NCBI GenBank assembly: GCA_021816465.1
Contig: JAKAYF010000003.1
Coordinates: 1-55,018 of the forward strand
Direction: 5' to 3'
DNA from: Nitrospirota bacterium
GTDB lineage: Bacteria; Nitrospirota; Leptospirillia; Leptospirillales; Leptospirillaceae
Length of the DNA stretch: 55,018 bases
Shown here: piece by piece, positions 43,619 to 53,044 of the stretch
Layout of the letters: each line of letters starts with the position of its first letter
How positions within the stretch are numbered: position 1 is the first letter of the stretch
The notes under the pieces: generated by a model
What the model was told of the DNA's origin: nothing
The model's database searches: none
The model's input: the letters and a program-made list of their open reading frames with translations, nothing else
Made by a program: the position numbers and the translations under genes

Positions 43619-45508
43619 TCAATTTCCTCCGGACATCCATGCCCTGACTTTTTCCAAAATCCTTTCCGGAGTCAACCCAACATGATCCCTCAAAAACTTG
43701 ATTCCTCCATGCTCGACATATTCGTCTAGGATTCCAAGACGCAGCAGATTGGTGGAAGACAGCATTCCATGATCCGAAGCCCACTCAAGAATGGCAGCTC
43801 CCACACCACCGATCAGAGATCCTTCTTCGATCGAAACGAGCCTCTTTTTTTGGGCGATCAGCTTTTCAAGCACCTCTCCATCAAGTGGCTTTGCAAATCG
43901 GAGATTGACAACTCCAACGGATCGTCCCTCAAGAGAGAGCTGCCTTGCCACTTCGACCGCCACTGGAACCATCTGACCATACGCCAGAAAAGTCACATCT
44001 GATCCTTCAGAGAGAACCTCAGCCTTCCCAATGGGAATCTCCCTGAACGACTGGTCAAGAACAACTCCCTCGCCTTCTCCTCTCGGGTAGCGCACGGCTA
44101 TTGGCCCCTGATGGTTGAGAGCGGTATACATCATGTGCCGCAATTCATTTTCATCTTTTGGAGACATCAGGACCATATTGGGGATATGTCTCAGGTATGC
44201 AATGTCAAAGACTCCATGATGGGTTGGTCCATCCTCCCCGACAAGCCCTCCCCTGTCCAGCGCAAAAAACACAGGAAGATTCTGAAGACATATATCATGG
44301 ACAAGCTGGTCATAAGCTCTCTGAAGGAAGGTCGAGTAAATCGCCACAACCGGCTTTATGCCCTGTGCGGCCATTCCGCCAGCCAAAGCAACGGCATGCT
44401 GCTCCGCGATTCCCACATCACAGAAACGATCAGGATGGATCTTGGAAAAATCAGACAGCCCTGTCCCCTCGGGCATTGCAGCCGTTATCGCGAAGAGCCG
44501 GGGAAAAGCTTCTGCAAGCTCGATCATTGTCTGAGAAAACACTTTTGTATACGTTGGCTTCGAAGAAGGCTTTTTTATAAATTCCCCGGTCTTGATATCA
44601 AACGGAGTCACTCCGTGAAACTTGACCGGATTGCTTTCTGCCGGAGCATAGCCCTTCCCCTTGACCGTAATCACATGCAACAAAACCGCGCCTGGGTGGT
44701 TTCTCAATTTGGACAGCGTATCGACAAGCAGTGGGAGATCATGTCCATCAATTGGTCCAACATAATGGAGTCCCATTTCCTCAAACCATATCCCCGGCTG
44801 GGAGATCATGCCAACCATGGAGTCATGGGCAGCACGGGCAAACTTTGCAACCTGGGTCCCGATAACCGGAATCCCCTTCATCGCGTCTTCCGTTTTTTCC
44901 CGAAGACCTGACCATTTGGGGTCAGAGGTAATTCTCGCCAGCATCGTGGACAGTGCACCCACATTTTCGGAAATCGACATTTCGTTATCATTCAGGATAA
45001 TCAGAAGGTCCTTGTCCCTGTGGCCCGACTGGTTCAACCCTTCCATGGCCATACCGGCCGTCAGGGAACCATCCCCCACAACGCAGACCACACGGTAGTC
45101 GTCCCCCATCAGATCCCTGGCTTCGGCCATACCCAAGGCAACAGAAACAGCGGTACCTGCATGACCGGCCGAAAAGGCATCATGCGGACTTTCTTCCCTC
45201 TTTGGAAATCCGGCAAGCCCCTGCCACTGGCGAATCGTGGACAACTGTTCAAGACGTCCCGTCAGCATCTTGTGGGGGTAGGCCTGGTGTCCGACATCCC
45301 AGACAATCCTGTCCTGAGTCGTATCAAAAACGCGATGGAGTGCGATCGTCAGTTCCACAACACCAAGACCGCCTCCAAAATGACCTCCGATTTTGGAAAT
45401 GACCTGAATCATTTCGAGACGTATTTCCTGGGCAAGATCTCCCATTTCTTCCATTGTGAGCTTTTTGATATCTTTAGGCTCACGAATTCTTTTAAGGATG
45501 TCAGTCAT
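43619..45508 (-). CDS. dxs: 1-deoxy-D-xylulose-5-phosphate synthase
   Basis: First enzyme of the non-mevalonate isoprenoid pathway; condenses pyruvate and glyceraldehyde-3-phosphate with thiamin diphosphate. 629 aa. ThDP motif VGDGSLTAGMAMEGLN ... NDNEMSIS (GDG ... N), WDVGHQAYPHKML near the N-terminus, and the transketolase-like middle and C-terminal domains (DVGIAEQHAVALAGGMA, PRGEGEG). ATG at 45,508 overlaps the ispA stop by 1 nt (TGATG); the TTG just ahead is an alternative. Direct coupling to ispA places precursor formation and prenyl chain assembly in one transcript. Confidence 0.97.
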   Translation of the reverse strand: MTDILKRIREPKDIKKLTMEEMGDLAQEIRLEMIQVISKIGGHFGGGLGVVELTIALHRVFDTTQDRIVWDVGHQAYPHKMLTGRLEQLSTIRQWQGLAGFPKREESPHDAFSAGHAGTAVSVALGMAEARDLMGDDYRVVCVVGDGSLTAGMAMEGLNQSGHRDKDLLIILNDNEMSISENVGALSTMLARITSDPKWSGLREKTEDAMKGIPVIGTQVAKFARAAHDSMVGMISQPGIWFEEMGLHYVGPIDGHDLPLLVDTLSKLRNHPGAVLLHVITVKGKGYAPAESNPVKFHGVTPFDIKTGEFIKKPSSKPTYTKVFSQTMIELAEAFPRLFAITAAMPEGTGLSDFSKIHPDRFCDVGIAEQHAVALAGGMAAQGIKPVVAIYSTFLQRAYDQLVHDICLQNLPVFFALDRGGLVGEDGPTHHGVFDIAYLRHIPNMVLMSPKDENELRHMMYTALNHQGPIAVRYPRGEGEGVVLDQSFREIPIGKAEVLSEGSDVTFLAYGQMVPVAVEVARQLSLEGRSVGVVNLRFAKPLDGEVLEKLIAQKKRLVSIEEGSLIGGVGAAILEWASDHGMLSSTNLLRLGILDEYVEHGGIKFLRDHVGLTPERILEKVRAWMSGGN

Positions 45509-46431
45509 CAATTCCTTCTCTCTATAATATATCGTGCAATTCCTCTGAGATGATTGGCTTTTTCACCTAACCCGGAAACAGCATCAAGAGCTGCTTCAAG
45601 CTTCTCTTTTGCCATTTTTTTGGCTCCCTCGATACCCAGGAGTCCAGGATATGTATTTTTCAGGTGGTCAGTATCTTTCTGGGCTGCCTTTCCAAGCGTG
45701 GCAGTATCTCCCTCGACATCCAGGAGATCATCCGCAATCTGAAAAGCAACACCCACGGCCTCACCATATTGATCAAGAGACCGCATTTCGGACTCTCCCC
45801 CCTGTCCAAGCAACGCACCAATCCTGACAGAGGAAAGAATCAGTGCTCCCGTCTTGTGCCTGTGCAAAAACTCCAGGTCATCAAGAGAAATTTTCCGACC
45901 TTCACTTTCCATATCCAGCATCTGTCCACCAACCATCCCGGAAAGCCCGGATCCATGGGCAAGCTCCCGAACAACTGCCAGTCGGACTTTTTCAGGAGAG
46001 AGTCCATCATAACGGGGATCGGACAAAATCGTAAAGGCGTAGGTCAAGAGAGCGTCTCCCGCCAGAATTGCGGTTGCGTCTCCAAATACAACATGGTTGG
46101 TAGGCTTTCCACGTCGCAGATCATCATTGTCCATTGCCGGCAAATCATCATGAATCAAGGAATAGGTATGAATCAGCTCAAGCGGAAGAAGAAGAGGGAC
46201 AAAAGGCTCCGGAGACTGACCTACAGAAGAAAGCGCCGCCATGGCAAGAATTGGACGAATCCGCTTTCCGCCGGCAAGAAGACTATACCTCATTGACTCG
46301 GACAAACGGCCAAAACGACCGGCCCATGGGTCAAGAAACAATAACGACAAGGCAGAGTCAATCAAGGCCTTGCCATGGTCCAGAAAAGCCTCAATCTCTT
46401 TTTCTGCATTATTTTTTACGGACTCAACCAC
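45508..46431 (-). CDS. ispA: Polyprenyl (farnesyl/geranylgeranyl) diphosphate synthase
   Basis: 307 aa from GTG 46,431, preceded by GAGGAGAGG; the longer open frame to 46,476 overlaps xseB. Chain-elongating prenyl transferase with FARM LIHDDLPAMDNDDLRRG and SARM AFQIADDLLDVEGD. The aromatic pattern before the first Asp-rich motif (IHTYSLIHDD) fits farnesyl diphosphate synthase of the IspA type, but the product chain length cannot be read. Overlaps xseB by 8 nt (GTGGTTGA). Confidence 0.93.
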   Translation of the reverse strand: MVESVKNNAEKEIEAFLDHGKALIDSALSLLFLDPWAGRFGRLSESMRYSLLAGGKRIRPILAMAALSSVGQSPEPFVPLLLPLELIHTYSLIHDDLPAMDNDDLRRGKPTNHVVFGDATAILAGDALLTYAFTILSDPRYDGLSPEKVRLAVVRELAHGSGLSGMVGGQMLDMESEGRKISLDDLEFLHRHKTGALILSSVRIGALLGQGGESEMRSLDQYGEAVGVAFQIADDLLDVEGDTATLGKAAQKDTDHLKNTYPGLLGIEGAKKMAKEKLEAALDAVSGLGEKANHLRGIARYIIERRN

Positions 46432-46696
46432 CGTTTTCCCTCTCCTCGTTTTTGTTGACCGGCATCTGATCCTCAAAGGGAACCTCGAGATCTCCCTTCA
46501 TCAGAAGAGTAATGCGACGTTCCGTATTTTCAAGAACGCCCCGGCAGTCCTTTGACAGTACAACACCCTCTTCAAAGAGGGCGATCGCTTTTTCCAGAGG
46601 AAGACCACCCTCTTCCATCAAGGACACAATTTCCTCAAGTCTGGCCATTTTTTTCTCAAAGGAGTCGGTTCCATGGGATGGTTTGCGACTAGCCAC
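46424..46696 (-). CDS. xseB: Exonuclease VII small subunit
   Basis: 90 aa from GTG 46,696, with GGAGGAGG 6 nt upstream. The small-subunit motif SFEKKMARLEEIVSLMEEGGLPLEKAIALFEEGVVLSKDCRGVLE is complete. The tail after about residue 65 is acidic/charged and longer than usual. Overlaps xseA by 8 nt; the long frame upstream to 46,777 is only xseA in another phase. Confidence 0.92.
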   Translation of the reverse strand: MASRKPSHGTDSFEKKMARLEEIVSLMEEGGLPLEKAIALFEEGVVLSKDCRGVLENTERRITLLMKGDLEVPFEDQMPVNKNEERENGG

Positions 46697-48257
46697 CAGA
46701 GTCCTCCTCCAAAAGAGATAATTTGTTTGGTAAAACGCAGGGAATACTTGGCTCAGCAGGGTTAATGACCGCCACATGCTCGACTCGGAGCGTCAATGAG
46801 TAGCCCTCCATTATCGCAGAAAGACTTTCCCCCGTTCTCGGAGGAGAAGACTGGGTGACAAGGTGTCCGTTATTGAGATGAAACAATAGAGAGTACCCCT
46901 TTTGAAGAACGCCCATGGGTCCCAATTGGGAAAGACTTCCCTCAAGATGTCCCAGCCGCTCCCGAAGGCGGGAAGCGGAAAGTGTCATGACACGGGCAAG
47001 TCTTTCTTCAAGACTGGAAAGACAGACTGTATGGATGCCCATTCTTGAGTTCATGGATTGGGAAAGGCGCGATACTGCGCGGGAAAGGATGCGGTGCGTC
47101 AGCAACGTTGCCTCAGAAGGGCTCCGGAGGCGAAACGACAACTTCGACAGTTTTTCTGAAAGAAGATTTTTCTGACCTGAAACCAGGCTCCGCATGACTT
47201 CTGACTGTCGATCAAGTTTTTTCCTGGCAACGAAAAGACTGTCTCCCATTGAAGCCCCCATCCTCCTTGAGATTCCTTCAAGAGAGCGGGCTCTGACCAG
47301 AAGGCTGTCAGGGAATCGATTGAGCTGATCTTCCAGTAATTTTCTTTTGATTTGAATATCCCTAAAAAGTCTCGTCATTTCCCTTCTGCTCCGAAGATCC
47401 AGAACGCTCAACCTGGACAAGGCAGGACGATTGTCAGGAATGACTTTTTCTGCGGCTTCTGACGGCGTCGCAACACGAAGATCACTCGCAAGATCCGCAA
47501 TCGTAATATCCGTCTCGTGGCCAACGGCGGACACAATTGGAACAGATGACGACAGGATCCCTCTTGCAAGGCGTTCGCTGTTAAACGGCCACAGATCCTC
47601 GACAGACCCACCGCCTCTGGCCATCACAATGACATCAACCCCGGGAATGGCCTGTGCCGACAGTAACGCCGCAACCATCTCCTCGGGAACACCAGCTCCC
47701 TGAACACGAACAGGGACAATGACAATTGGAACGGATGGATTCCGTTGCCCGGAGATTCTGATGAAATCCCATAGAACCGAACCCGTACGACTGGTTAGCA
47801 AAGCAACCTTCCTCGGATAGGAAGGGATCCTCTTTTTTTTGCCGGGAGCAAGAAGCCCCTCCGAATCGAGCAACTCCTTTACCCGACGAAATTCCAGGTG
47901 GAAACGGCCCAGTCCGGAAGCTTCCATGGAGAGAATAACCAGCTGGTAATCGCCGCGAGCCTCATAAACAGTCAGTCTGGCACGAACCAAAACCTTCAGT
48001 CCATCCTGGGGAAGAATACGGGAGGACTCCATTGCCCCTCTGAAGAAGACAGCTTTTATCTGGGAGAGATCATCCTTCAAAGTCAGGTAGGCGTGCCCGG
48101 ACGGTCTGGCAACCTTGACGTTAGACAGTTCCCCCTCCAGGAAAATCGTACCCGGGAAAGCGGACTCAATCGTTCCCTTGACCGCAAGAGTCAGTTCCGA
48201 AACGGTAAAAACATCCTGAATTCCCGTGTTTTTCAAACGGCCTGGATCAATCGCCAT
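46689..48257 (-). CDS. xseA: Exonuclease VII large subunit
   Basis: 522 aa. N-terminal OB fold (FLEGELSNVKVARPSGHAYLTLKDD, IKAVFFRGAM) followed by the catalytic region with VIVMARGGGSVEDLWPFNSERLARGILSS and PIVSAVGHETDITIADLASDLRVATPSEAAE, read as two blocks, and a long coiled-coil C-terminus that carries small subunits. Degrades single-stranded DNA in repair. Overlaps the ymdB stop by 11 nt. Confidence 0.96.
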   Translation of the reverse strand: MAIDPGRLKNTGIQDVFTVSELTLAVKGTIESAFPGTIFLEGELSNVKVARPSGHAYLTLKDDLSQIKAVFFRGAMESSRILPQDGLKVLVRARLTVYEARGDYQLVILSMEASGLGRFHLEFRRVKELLDSEGLLAPGKKKRIPSYPRKVALLTSRTGSVLWDFIRISGQRNPSVPIVIVPVRVQGAGVPEEMVAALLSAQAIPGVDVIVMARGGGSVEDLWPFNSERLARGILSSSVPIVSAVGHETDITIADLASDLRVATPSEAAEKVIPDNRPALSRLSVLDLRSRREMTRLFRDIQIKRKLLEDQLNRFPDSLLVRARSLEGISRRMGASMGDSLFVARKKLDRQSEVMRSLVSGQKNLLSEKLSKLSFRLRSPSEATLLTHRILSRAVSRLSQSMNSRMGIHTVCLSSLEERLARVMTLSASRLRERLGHLEGSLSQLGPMGVLQKGYSLLFHLNNGHLVTQSSPPRTGESLSAIMEGYSLTLRVEHVAVINPAEPSIPCVLPNKLSLLEEDSGG

Positions 48258-49086
48258 CTTTTGGAAAAACCTCCCGGAAAAGCTCGGCTTTTTCTATGGA
48301 CCATCTGCCCTGCTTAACAGAAACACCCAGCAAAAGAGCACAGAACAACAACTCACCGTCAGCGACCTTGAAAGGTGCAGGGACATGCGTTCTGTATTTT
48401 GACAGAGCCATCTCCGGCTCAACGCCGATAACGGACCAATGCGGGCCGGAAAGGCCGACATCGGTCAGATACCAGGAACCGCCCGGAAACCGCTCCAGAT
48501 CATTCGTCTGAACATGGGTATGGGTCCCATAGAGGGCATCCACCCTTCCGTCAAGATGGAACCCCATCGCGCGTTTTTCCCCGCTGGCTTCCCCATGAAA
48601 ATCAACCAGGACCAGATCAGGAAAGAGGCCTTGGGACTTCCATCCGTCCAACACTTCATCTGCCGCACTAAAAGGGCAGTCAGAAGGTGCCATGAAAACC
48701 CTGCCGATCAGATTGATAACACCTACCCTTAACCCGCTCTCCAGAGTGAAGATCCCTGAACCGGCTCCGGGGCAAAGTCTTGAAAAATTCAGAGGCCGGA
48801 GAACTCGTCCATCTTTTTGCAGCAGATCAACCACACCCTTCTGATCAAAAAGATGGTTTCCAGTCGTAATGGCCGACACACCCATATCAAAACACTCGGA
48901 AACGGTCTTTTCGTTCAACCCCTTGCCACCGGCAAGATTCTCGCCGTTGACAACGGTAAAGACGATGTTCCTCTCCGATGTAACTTTTTTAAGTCCCAGG
49001 GACAACGCACTCCGCCCCGGGCGGCCGAATACATCCCCTACAACGACGATCCAGGAAAGAGGCTCTGTCGATAAATCAACGGGCAT
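48247..49086 (-). CDS. ymdB: YmdB-family metallophosphoesterase
   Basis: 279 aa. Calcineurin-like di-metal phosphodiesterase signature in order: GDVFGRPGR, VVNGENLAGGKG, GNHLFDQK, VDFHGEASGEKRA and GTHTHVQTND. Related enzymes hydrolyse 2',3'-cyclic nucleotides and, in Bacillus, act with RNase Y in biofilm-type decisions. Adjacent to rny and overlapping it by 11 nt, the common rny-ymdB pairing. Confidence 0.93.
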   Translation of the reverse strand: MPVDLSTEPLSWIVVVGDVFGRPGRSALSLGLKKVTSERNIVFTVVNGENLAGGKGLNEKTVSECFDMGVSAITTGNHLFDQKGVVDLLQKDGRVLRPLNFSRLCPGAGSGIFTLESGLRVGVINLIGRVFMAPSDCPFSAADEVLDGWKSQGLFPDLVLVDFHGEASGEKRAMGFHLDGRVDALYGTHTHVQTNDLERFPGGSWYLTDVGLSGPHWSVIGVEPEMALSKYRTHVPAPFKVADGELLFCALLLGVSVKQGRWSIEKAELFREVFPKDGD

Positions 49087-50641
49087 ATTCGACGATCCGG
49101 CTCTCCCTGATCACTGTCACTCGGATCTGCCCGGGGTAAGTCAGCTCTGATTCGATCTTCTTTGCGATCTCCCTTGATATGGTTGAGAGATCCTCGTCAT
49201 TGATTTCATCCTGTTTGACAATGATCCGGATTTCCCTGCCTGCCTGTATGGCATATGCTTTTTCCACACCCTTGAATGAATTGGCAATATCCTCAAGCTT
49301 CTCAAGACGCTTCAGATAGGCATCCATACTTTCCCGTCTCGCACCAGGGCGCGCTGCGGATATCGCATCGGCCGCAGCAACCAGAACAGACTCAAGGCAG
49401 GACGGCTCAACATCTCCATGATGGGATGCGATCGCATTGATCACCCCTTCAGATTCACCATATTTTCTTGCCGCTTCAGCCCCCAGCTGGGGGTGCGTCC
49501 CTTCATTTTCATGGGTCAGGGACTTCCCGATATCGTGAAGGAATGCCGCTCTCTTGGCCAGCTTCGCATCGATCCCAAGCTCAGAAGCCATCATTGAAGC
49601 CAGATTCGCCACCTCCTGTGCATGAAGAAGGTTGTTCTGACCATAGCTTGTCCGGAATTTCAGCTTTCCGACAAGCTTCAGAATTTCAGGATGGATATCA
49701 GAAATCCCAAGAGAGAAAGCCACCCTTTCGGCTTCTTCTTTCAATGTCTGGTCAAGTTCTTTCCGGACCTTATCGACAACTTCCTCTATCCTGGAAGGAT
49801 GAACCCGACCATCGACCAGAAGACGTTCCAGGGCGATCTTGGCGACTTCCCTTCGCAACGGGTCGAAGCCGGAAATAATAATAGCGTCCGGGGTATCGTC
49901 AATGATCAGGTCTACCCCCGTCGCCAGCTGGAATGCCCTGATATTGCGACCTTCACGGCCAATAATTCGTCCCTTTACATCCTCCGATGCGATGGGAACG
50001 ACCGATACGCTGACTTCTGCCACATGGTCATTCGCATAACGCTGGATGGCATGGGTCATAATCTCCCTGCTTTTTCGCTGGGCATTTTCCTTGGCCTCAC
50101 GCTCAAGCTTCTGGGCCGAACGTGAGACATCCATCCGGATAAGATCCTCAGCTTCCCGCAACAAACGCTCCCTCGACTCTTCAAGAGAAAGACCGGATAT
50201 CTCCTCAAGCTTCTTGTGTTCAAGAGAAATCATCTCCTCAAGAGACGACTCTCTCGAAGCGACAAGACGCTCCCGGGCCTTGATTCCTTCCAGATCCTTC
50301 TCAAGCTTCTGCTTCAGGGAATCAAGGCTTTTCTGAAGCTCCTCCATCGAGGCTTCCCGGAGTTTGAGCGCCTGATCTCTCGCCAGATCGGTCTGCCTTC
50401 TCTGGTTGGCCTCCTCCTCTGACTGAACTTTTGCCTTGAAAGCTAACTCTCTTGCTTCAAGTTCGGCACTTCTGATGATCGATTCCTTGCGCCGGAGAGC
50501 TTCCGCTTCGATTTCAGAAGCAAGCCGTTTTTTCTCCGCAACAACCCCGTCAACATTCTTTTCGGCAAGAGAGCGTCCCAAAACAACACCGACCCCCAAG
50601 GCGAGGCCGACGCCCAAAAATATCATTACGCCCGTGAGCAT
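49076..50641 (-). CDS. rny: Ribonuclease Y
   Basis: 521 aa. N-terminal membrane helix (MLTGVMIFLGVGLALGVGVVL), a long coiled coil (about 30-200), KH domain with GRIIGREGRNIRAFQ and HD phosphohydrolase domain with AAFLHDIGKSLTHE and IASHHGDVE. Endonuclease that initiates mRNA decay at the membrane. First gene of the rny-ymdB-xseA-xseB-ispA-dxs block; GAGGTGG before the ATG. Confidence 0.97.
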   Translation of the reverse strand: MLTGVMIFLGVGLALGVGVVLGRSLAEKNVDGVVAEKKRLASEIEAEALRRKESIIRSAELEARELAFKAKVQSEEEANQRRQTDLARDQALKLREASMEELQKSLDSLKQKLEKDLEGIKARERLVASRESSLEEMISLEHKKLEEISGLSLEESRERLLREAEDLIRMDVSRSAQKLEREAKENAQRKSREIMTHAIQRYANDHVAEVSVSVVPIASEDVKGRIIGREGRNIRAFQLATGVDLIIDDTPDAIIISGFDPLRREVAKIALERLLVDGRVHPSRIEEVVDKVRKELDQTLKEEAERVAFSLGISDIHPEILKLVGKLKFRTSYGQNNLLHAQEVANLASMMASELGIDAKLAKRAAFLHDIGKSLTHENEGTHPQLGAEAARKYGESEGVINAIASHHGDVEPSCLESVLVAAADAISAARPGARRESMDAYLKRLEKLEDIANSFKGVEKAYAIQAGREIRIIVKQDEINDEDLSTISREIAKKIESELTYPGQIRVTVIRESRIVEYAR

Positions 50642-50738
50642 GAGACCACCTCAGCATTCTTTTTCAAATCCGTTTTAAACATCACTTTTCCATATTCAAA
50701 AAACAGATAAATAAAATCAAACAATATTCCAAAGGAGC

Positions 50739-50766
50739 ATTCTATCACATCGAAGGCAAAAGTGAA
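50739..50766 (-). promoter_or_regulatory. Promoter upstream of rny
   Basis: On the minus strand TG-A-TAGAAT is an extended -10 (50,747-50,739) with TTCACT (50,766-50,761) as -35, 16 nt away. It leads into a roughly 90-nt leader before rny. The 217-nt gap (50,642-50,858) is AT-rich and otherwise empty. Confidence 0.5.
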
Positions 50767-50858
50767 ACCATTTAAACTATAAAACATTACAAACTATGAT
50801 TTTTTTAATCCAATAGCGTCTCTGGACCGATATCTCGTTGAGGTAAATCATTTTTTTC

Positions 50859-52139
50859 TTACCCCATACCTTCTCCATCTCCTGCATTTATCAAACGGCT
50901 TTCCCATCCATTAGGGCCGGCATGGTAAAAAGAAGTCCCCGGAGGAATCGATTTCTGGGGAGAAACACCCCCGGGCTGGTCAGGGGGGTACAGATACGTG
51001 TTCCGGTGCTGAGCCTTGAAGTGGGAGGGAACCGGAGGAAGGAAACCATCCCTTACAGCGTTGATTGCCCTGTCAATCGCTTTATATGCGGAATTGCTCT
51101 TTGGAGACATGGCAAGATAAATAGTCGTTTCGGACAGGATGATACGTGCTTCCGGAAGCCCGACAGCCGAAACGGCAGAAAGACATGAAGTTGCCAGTGT
51201 CAGGGCAAACGGATCGGCAAGGCCTATATCCTCTGCGGCAAGAATAATCAGCCTTCGGGAAACATATAATGGGTCCTCCCCCGACTCGATCATCCGGGCA
51301 AGCCAGTGAAGCGCCCCGTCAGGATCATGGTTCCTGACCGATTTGATAAATGCAGAAATCAGGTCAAAATGATTTTCTCGATCGAAATAGAGCCCTCCTG
51401 ATTGCCCGATTCCCTCGAGAATGGAGGATTCCCTGATCAGTATTTCCTTCCCCGACGAACCTGCGCGGTCCATATCAAAAGCCCACTCCAGTGCGCCGAG
51501 CATCCTTCTCGCATCTCCCCCGGAACGCTCGATCAGGATCTTTCGTCCACCATCACCCATTCTGATCGGCAGAGCAGCCTGGTCGGAAAGAAAAGAAAGA
51601 GCCCGATCCAGAATCCGGGCAATCTCCTGATGAGAAAGAGCATGGAATCGTATTGAAAGAACTCTTGACGCCAAAGCCGGAAGAAAAGTCCTCAATGGAT
51701 TCTCATTTGACAATCCGATCAGGACGACATCTCCCTCATCAACAGGGGCGATCAGCAAATCCTGCTGTGTCTTCCCAAGCCTGTCGATCTCTTCCACAAC
51801 CAGAATATGACGTGCTCCTGCCTTCCGGTCCCCTTTGGCCCGATCAATGGATTGCCGGATTTCAGAAGAGGAGGTCTCAGATCCACGAAGAGTTGTCTGA
51901 CGGATATCATGCAATTTGAAGAGAAGACGGGTAAAAGCTGACTTTCCACAACCAGGCGGTCCATAAAGAACCATTGAGCGCAAAAATCCTGTTTTCAGCA
52001 CATGGCGGAGGAGGACTCCCTCCCGAGACGAGTCCTGGCCGAAAAAACCCTTCGGGCCATCGACCGATTCGGGCCATAGCCTGCCGGCAAGACTTGCGAA
52101 TGGTAAGGATGCAGGACCATCACCAAATAGGGATTTCAT
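50859..52139 (-). CDS. rarA: Replication-associated recombination ATPase RarA/MgsA
   Basis: 426 aa AAA+ clamp-loader-like ATPase that acts at stalled replication forks. Walker A GPPGCGKS (60-67); the Walker B region reads VVEEIDRLGKTQQDLLIAPVDEG, where relatives have DEIHRFNKAQQDALLPAVE, so the first Asp is Glu116 and His is Asp. Sensor/arginine finger region TLRSSNENP-type (SNENPLRTFLPALASR) and the C-terminal MgsA domain (ALHWLARMIESGEDPLYVSRRLIILAAEDIGLADP) are present. The N-terminal 35 residues lack the usual SSB-binding or PCNA-like start but have a family-like RLWPESVD. Preceded by the 6S RNA gene. Confidence 0.88.
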   Translation of the reverse strand: MKSLFGDGPASLPFASLAGRLWPESVDGPKGFFGQDSSREGVLLRHVLKTGFLRSMVLYGPPGCGKSAFTRLLFKLHDIRQTTLRGSETSSSEIRQSIDRAKGDRKAGARHILVVEEIDRLGKTQQDLLIAPVDEGDVVLIGLSNENPLRTFLPALASRVLSIRFHALSHQEIARILDRALSFLSDQAALPIRMGDGGRKILIERSGGDARRMLGALEWAFDMDRAGSSGKEILIRESSILEGIGQSGGLYFDRENHFDLISAFIKSVRNHDPDGALHWLARMIESGEDPLYVSRRLIILAAEDIGLADPFALTLATSCLSAVSAVGLPEARIILSETTIYLAMSPKSNSAYKAIDRAINAVRDGFLPPVPSHFKAQHRNTYLYPPDQPGGVSPQKSIPPGTSFYHAGPNGWESRLINAGDGEGMG

Positions 52140-52218
52140 GAAATTTTATCCTGTCAGGGAAAGAAAAATAGGGAGACTGGGACATTCTCGGGAGTCAAGG
52201 ATCCTGGATAATCAGAAA

Positions 52219-52396
52219 ATGCCCCGCTACTGCCGTTACGGTTTTCTTTGAGATACCTTAGGGGATAAGGATTGGTGCTGTAGGCCATTTCAGGCTTCCC
52301 GGAAAATCCCGGGCATGCTCACCATGAACACTGACGCACCATTTCTCAAGATTTACAGGTAACAAATTAAACCGCGCCTCGAACAGAGCAGGGCAC
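52219..52396 (-). ncRNA. ssrS: 6S RNA
   Basis: Between zapA and rarA, minus strand. Read from 52,395 to 52,220 the RNA folds by hand into the 6S shape. The closing stem is TGCCCTGCT with AGCGGGGCA, followed by the conserved CTGTTCG, GCGGTTT paired with AAACCGT, TTGAGA with TCTCAA, a large central bubble, TGGTGC with GCACCA, and a terminal stem. That stem region contains TGGTGAGCATGC ... GGGAAGCC, nearly the same as E. coli 6S (TGGTGAGCATGC ... GAGAAGCC). Length about 178 nt against 184 in E. coli, and the same zapA-ssrS neighbourhood. 6S RNA binds sigma70 RNA polymerase, mimicking an open promoter. Confidence 0.93.
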
Positions 52397-52403
52397 CACC
52401 ATT

Positions 52404-52754
52404 CTACCCCCGTCTTCCCCGATCAACAAGTGCTTTCTTTGAGGACGCCTGAATATCCAGAAGATTTTTGACCGTTGTCTCGAACAGACTCCGCCAGCGA
52501 TCGTTTTCCTGTTTCAGATGCGCAAGCTCCCTCTCTTTACTCAGAACCTCATAATTTTTCTCGATGGCAAGGATCAGAGCGACAACTTCCAGTTTCTCAT
52601 TGGCCGCACCCTCTTCGGCAATAATCTTTTCAACATTTGCAGCAATCATTCGACCGGACTCGGTCATTTGCTCAAGATCGTAGACTCCCTTGAGCGTGAT
52701 TGTCTTGTCTCCGATACGAACATAGCAGACTGTACTTTTTTGAGGGGATTTCAT
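52404..52754 (-). CDS. zapA: Cell division protein ZapA
   Basis: 116 aa. N-terminal globular part (KSTVCYVRIGDKTITLKGVYDLEQM) and C-terminal coiled coil (about 60-105) as in ZapA, which bundles FtsZ protofilaments. Overlaps the previous gene by 4 nt (ATGA). Preceded by AAAGGGA. Confidence 0.85.
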   Translation of the reverse strand: MKSPQKSTVCYVRIGDKTITLKGVYDLEQMTESGRMIAANVEKIIAEEGAANEKLEVVALILAIEKNYEVLSKERELAHLKQENDRWRSLFETTVKNLLDIQASSKKALVDRGRRG

Positions 52755-53044
52755 GACGTCCCTTTTCTTTCCGGGCGACTCTTTTCATCTGAAGATCCAA
52801 GCGCCTCTTCCAGGGCACTTTCAATTCTCTTCATCGTATCCCTCAAAAAAACCCTTTCCCTGTGGCAAAGGTTCAGACGATGGATCAGTCTTGACCTTTC
52901 CCCCTCAAGAGTCCGGATCTCCTGGCGAAGAGCCAGAATTTCCCTGGTCTGAGAGTCAAGAAGCATCTTCAGGGAACTGACCGCTTCCTGAAGAATCCGG
53001 GCATTCTCCCACTCGGCCGGATCTCCGAAAAGCATCTTCGTCAT
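52751..53044 (-). CDS. Coiled-coil protein, possibly ZapB-like
   Basis: 97 aa, almost entirely helical with a heptad-like pattern (ILQEAVSSLKMLLDSQTREILALRQEIRTLEGERSRLIHRL, spanning about 18-58) and a charged tail. No membrane segment or enzyme motif. Starts in an ATGA overlap with slt and overlaps zapA by 4 nt, so all three are coupled. Its size, charge and position just before zapA suggest a division-linked coiled coil comparable to ZapB, but this is inference; it could also be an independent FtsZ-associated adaptor. Confidence 0.6.
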   Translation of the reverse strand: MTKMLFGDPAEWENARILQEAVSSLKMLLDSQTREILALRQEIRTLEGERSRLIHRLNLCHRERVFLRDTMKRIESALEEALGSSDEKSRPERKGTS

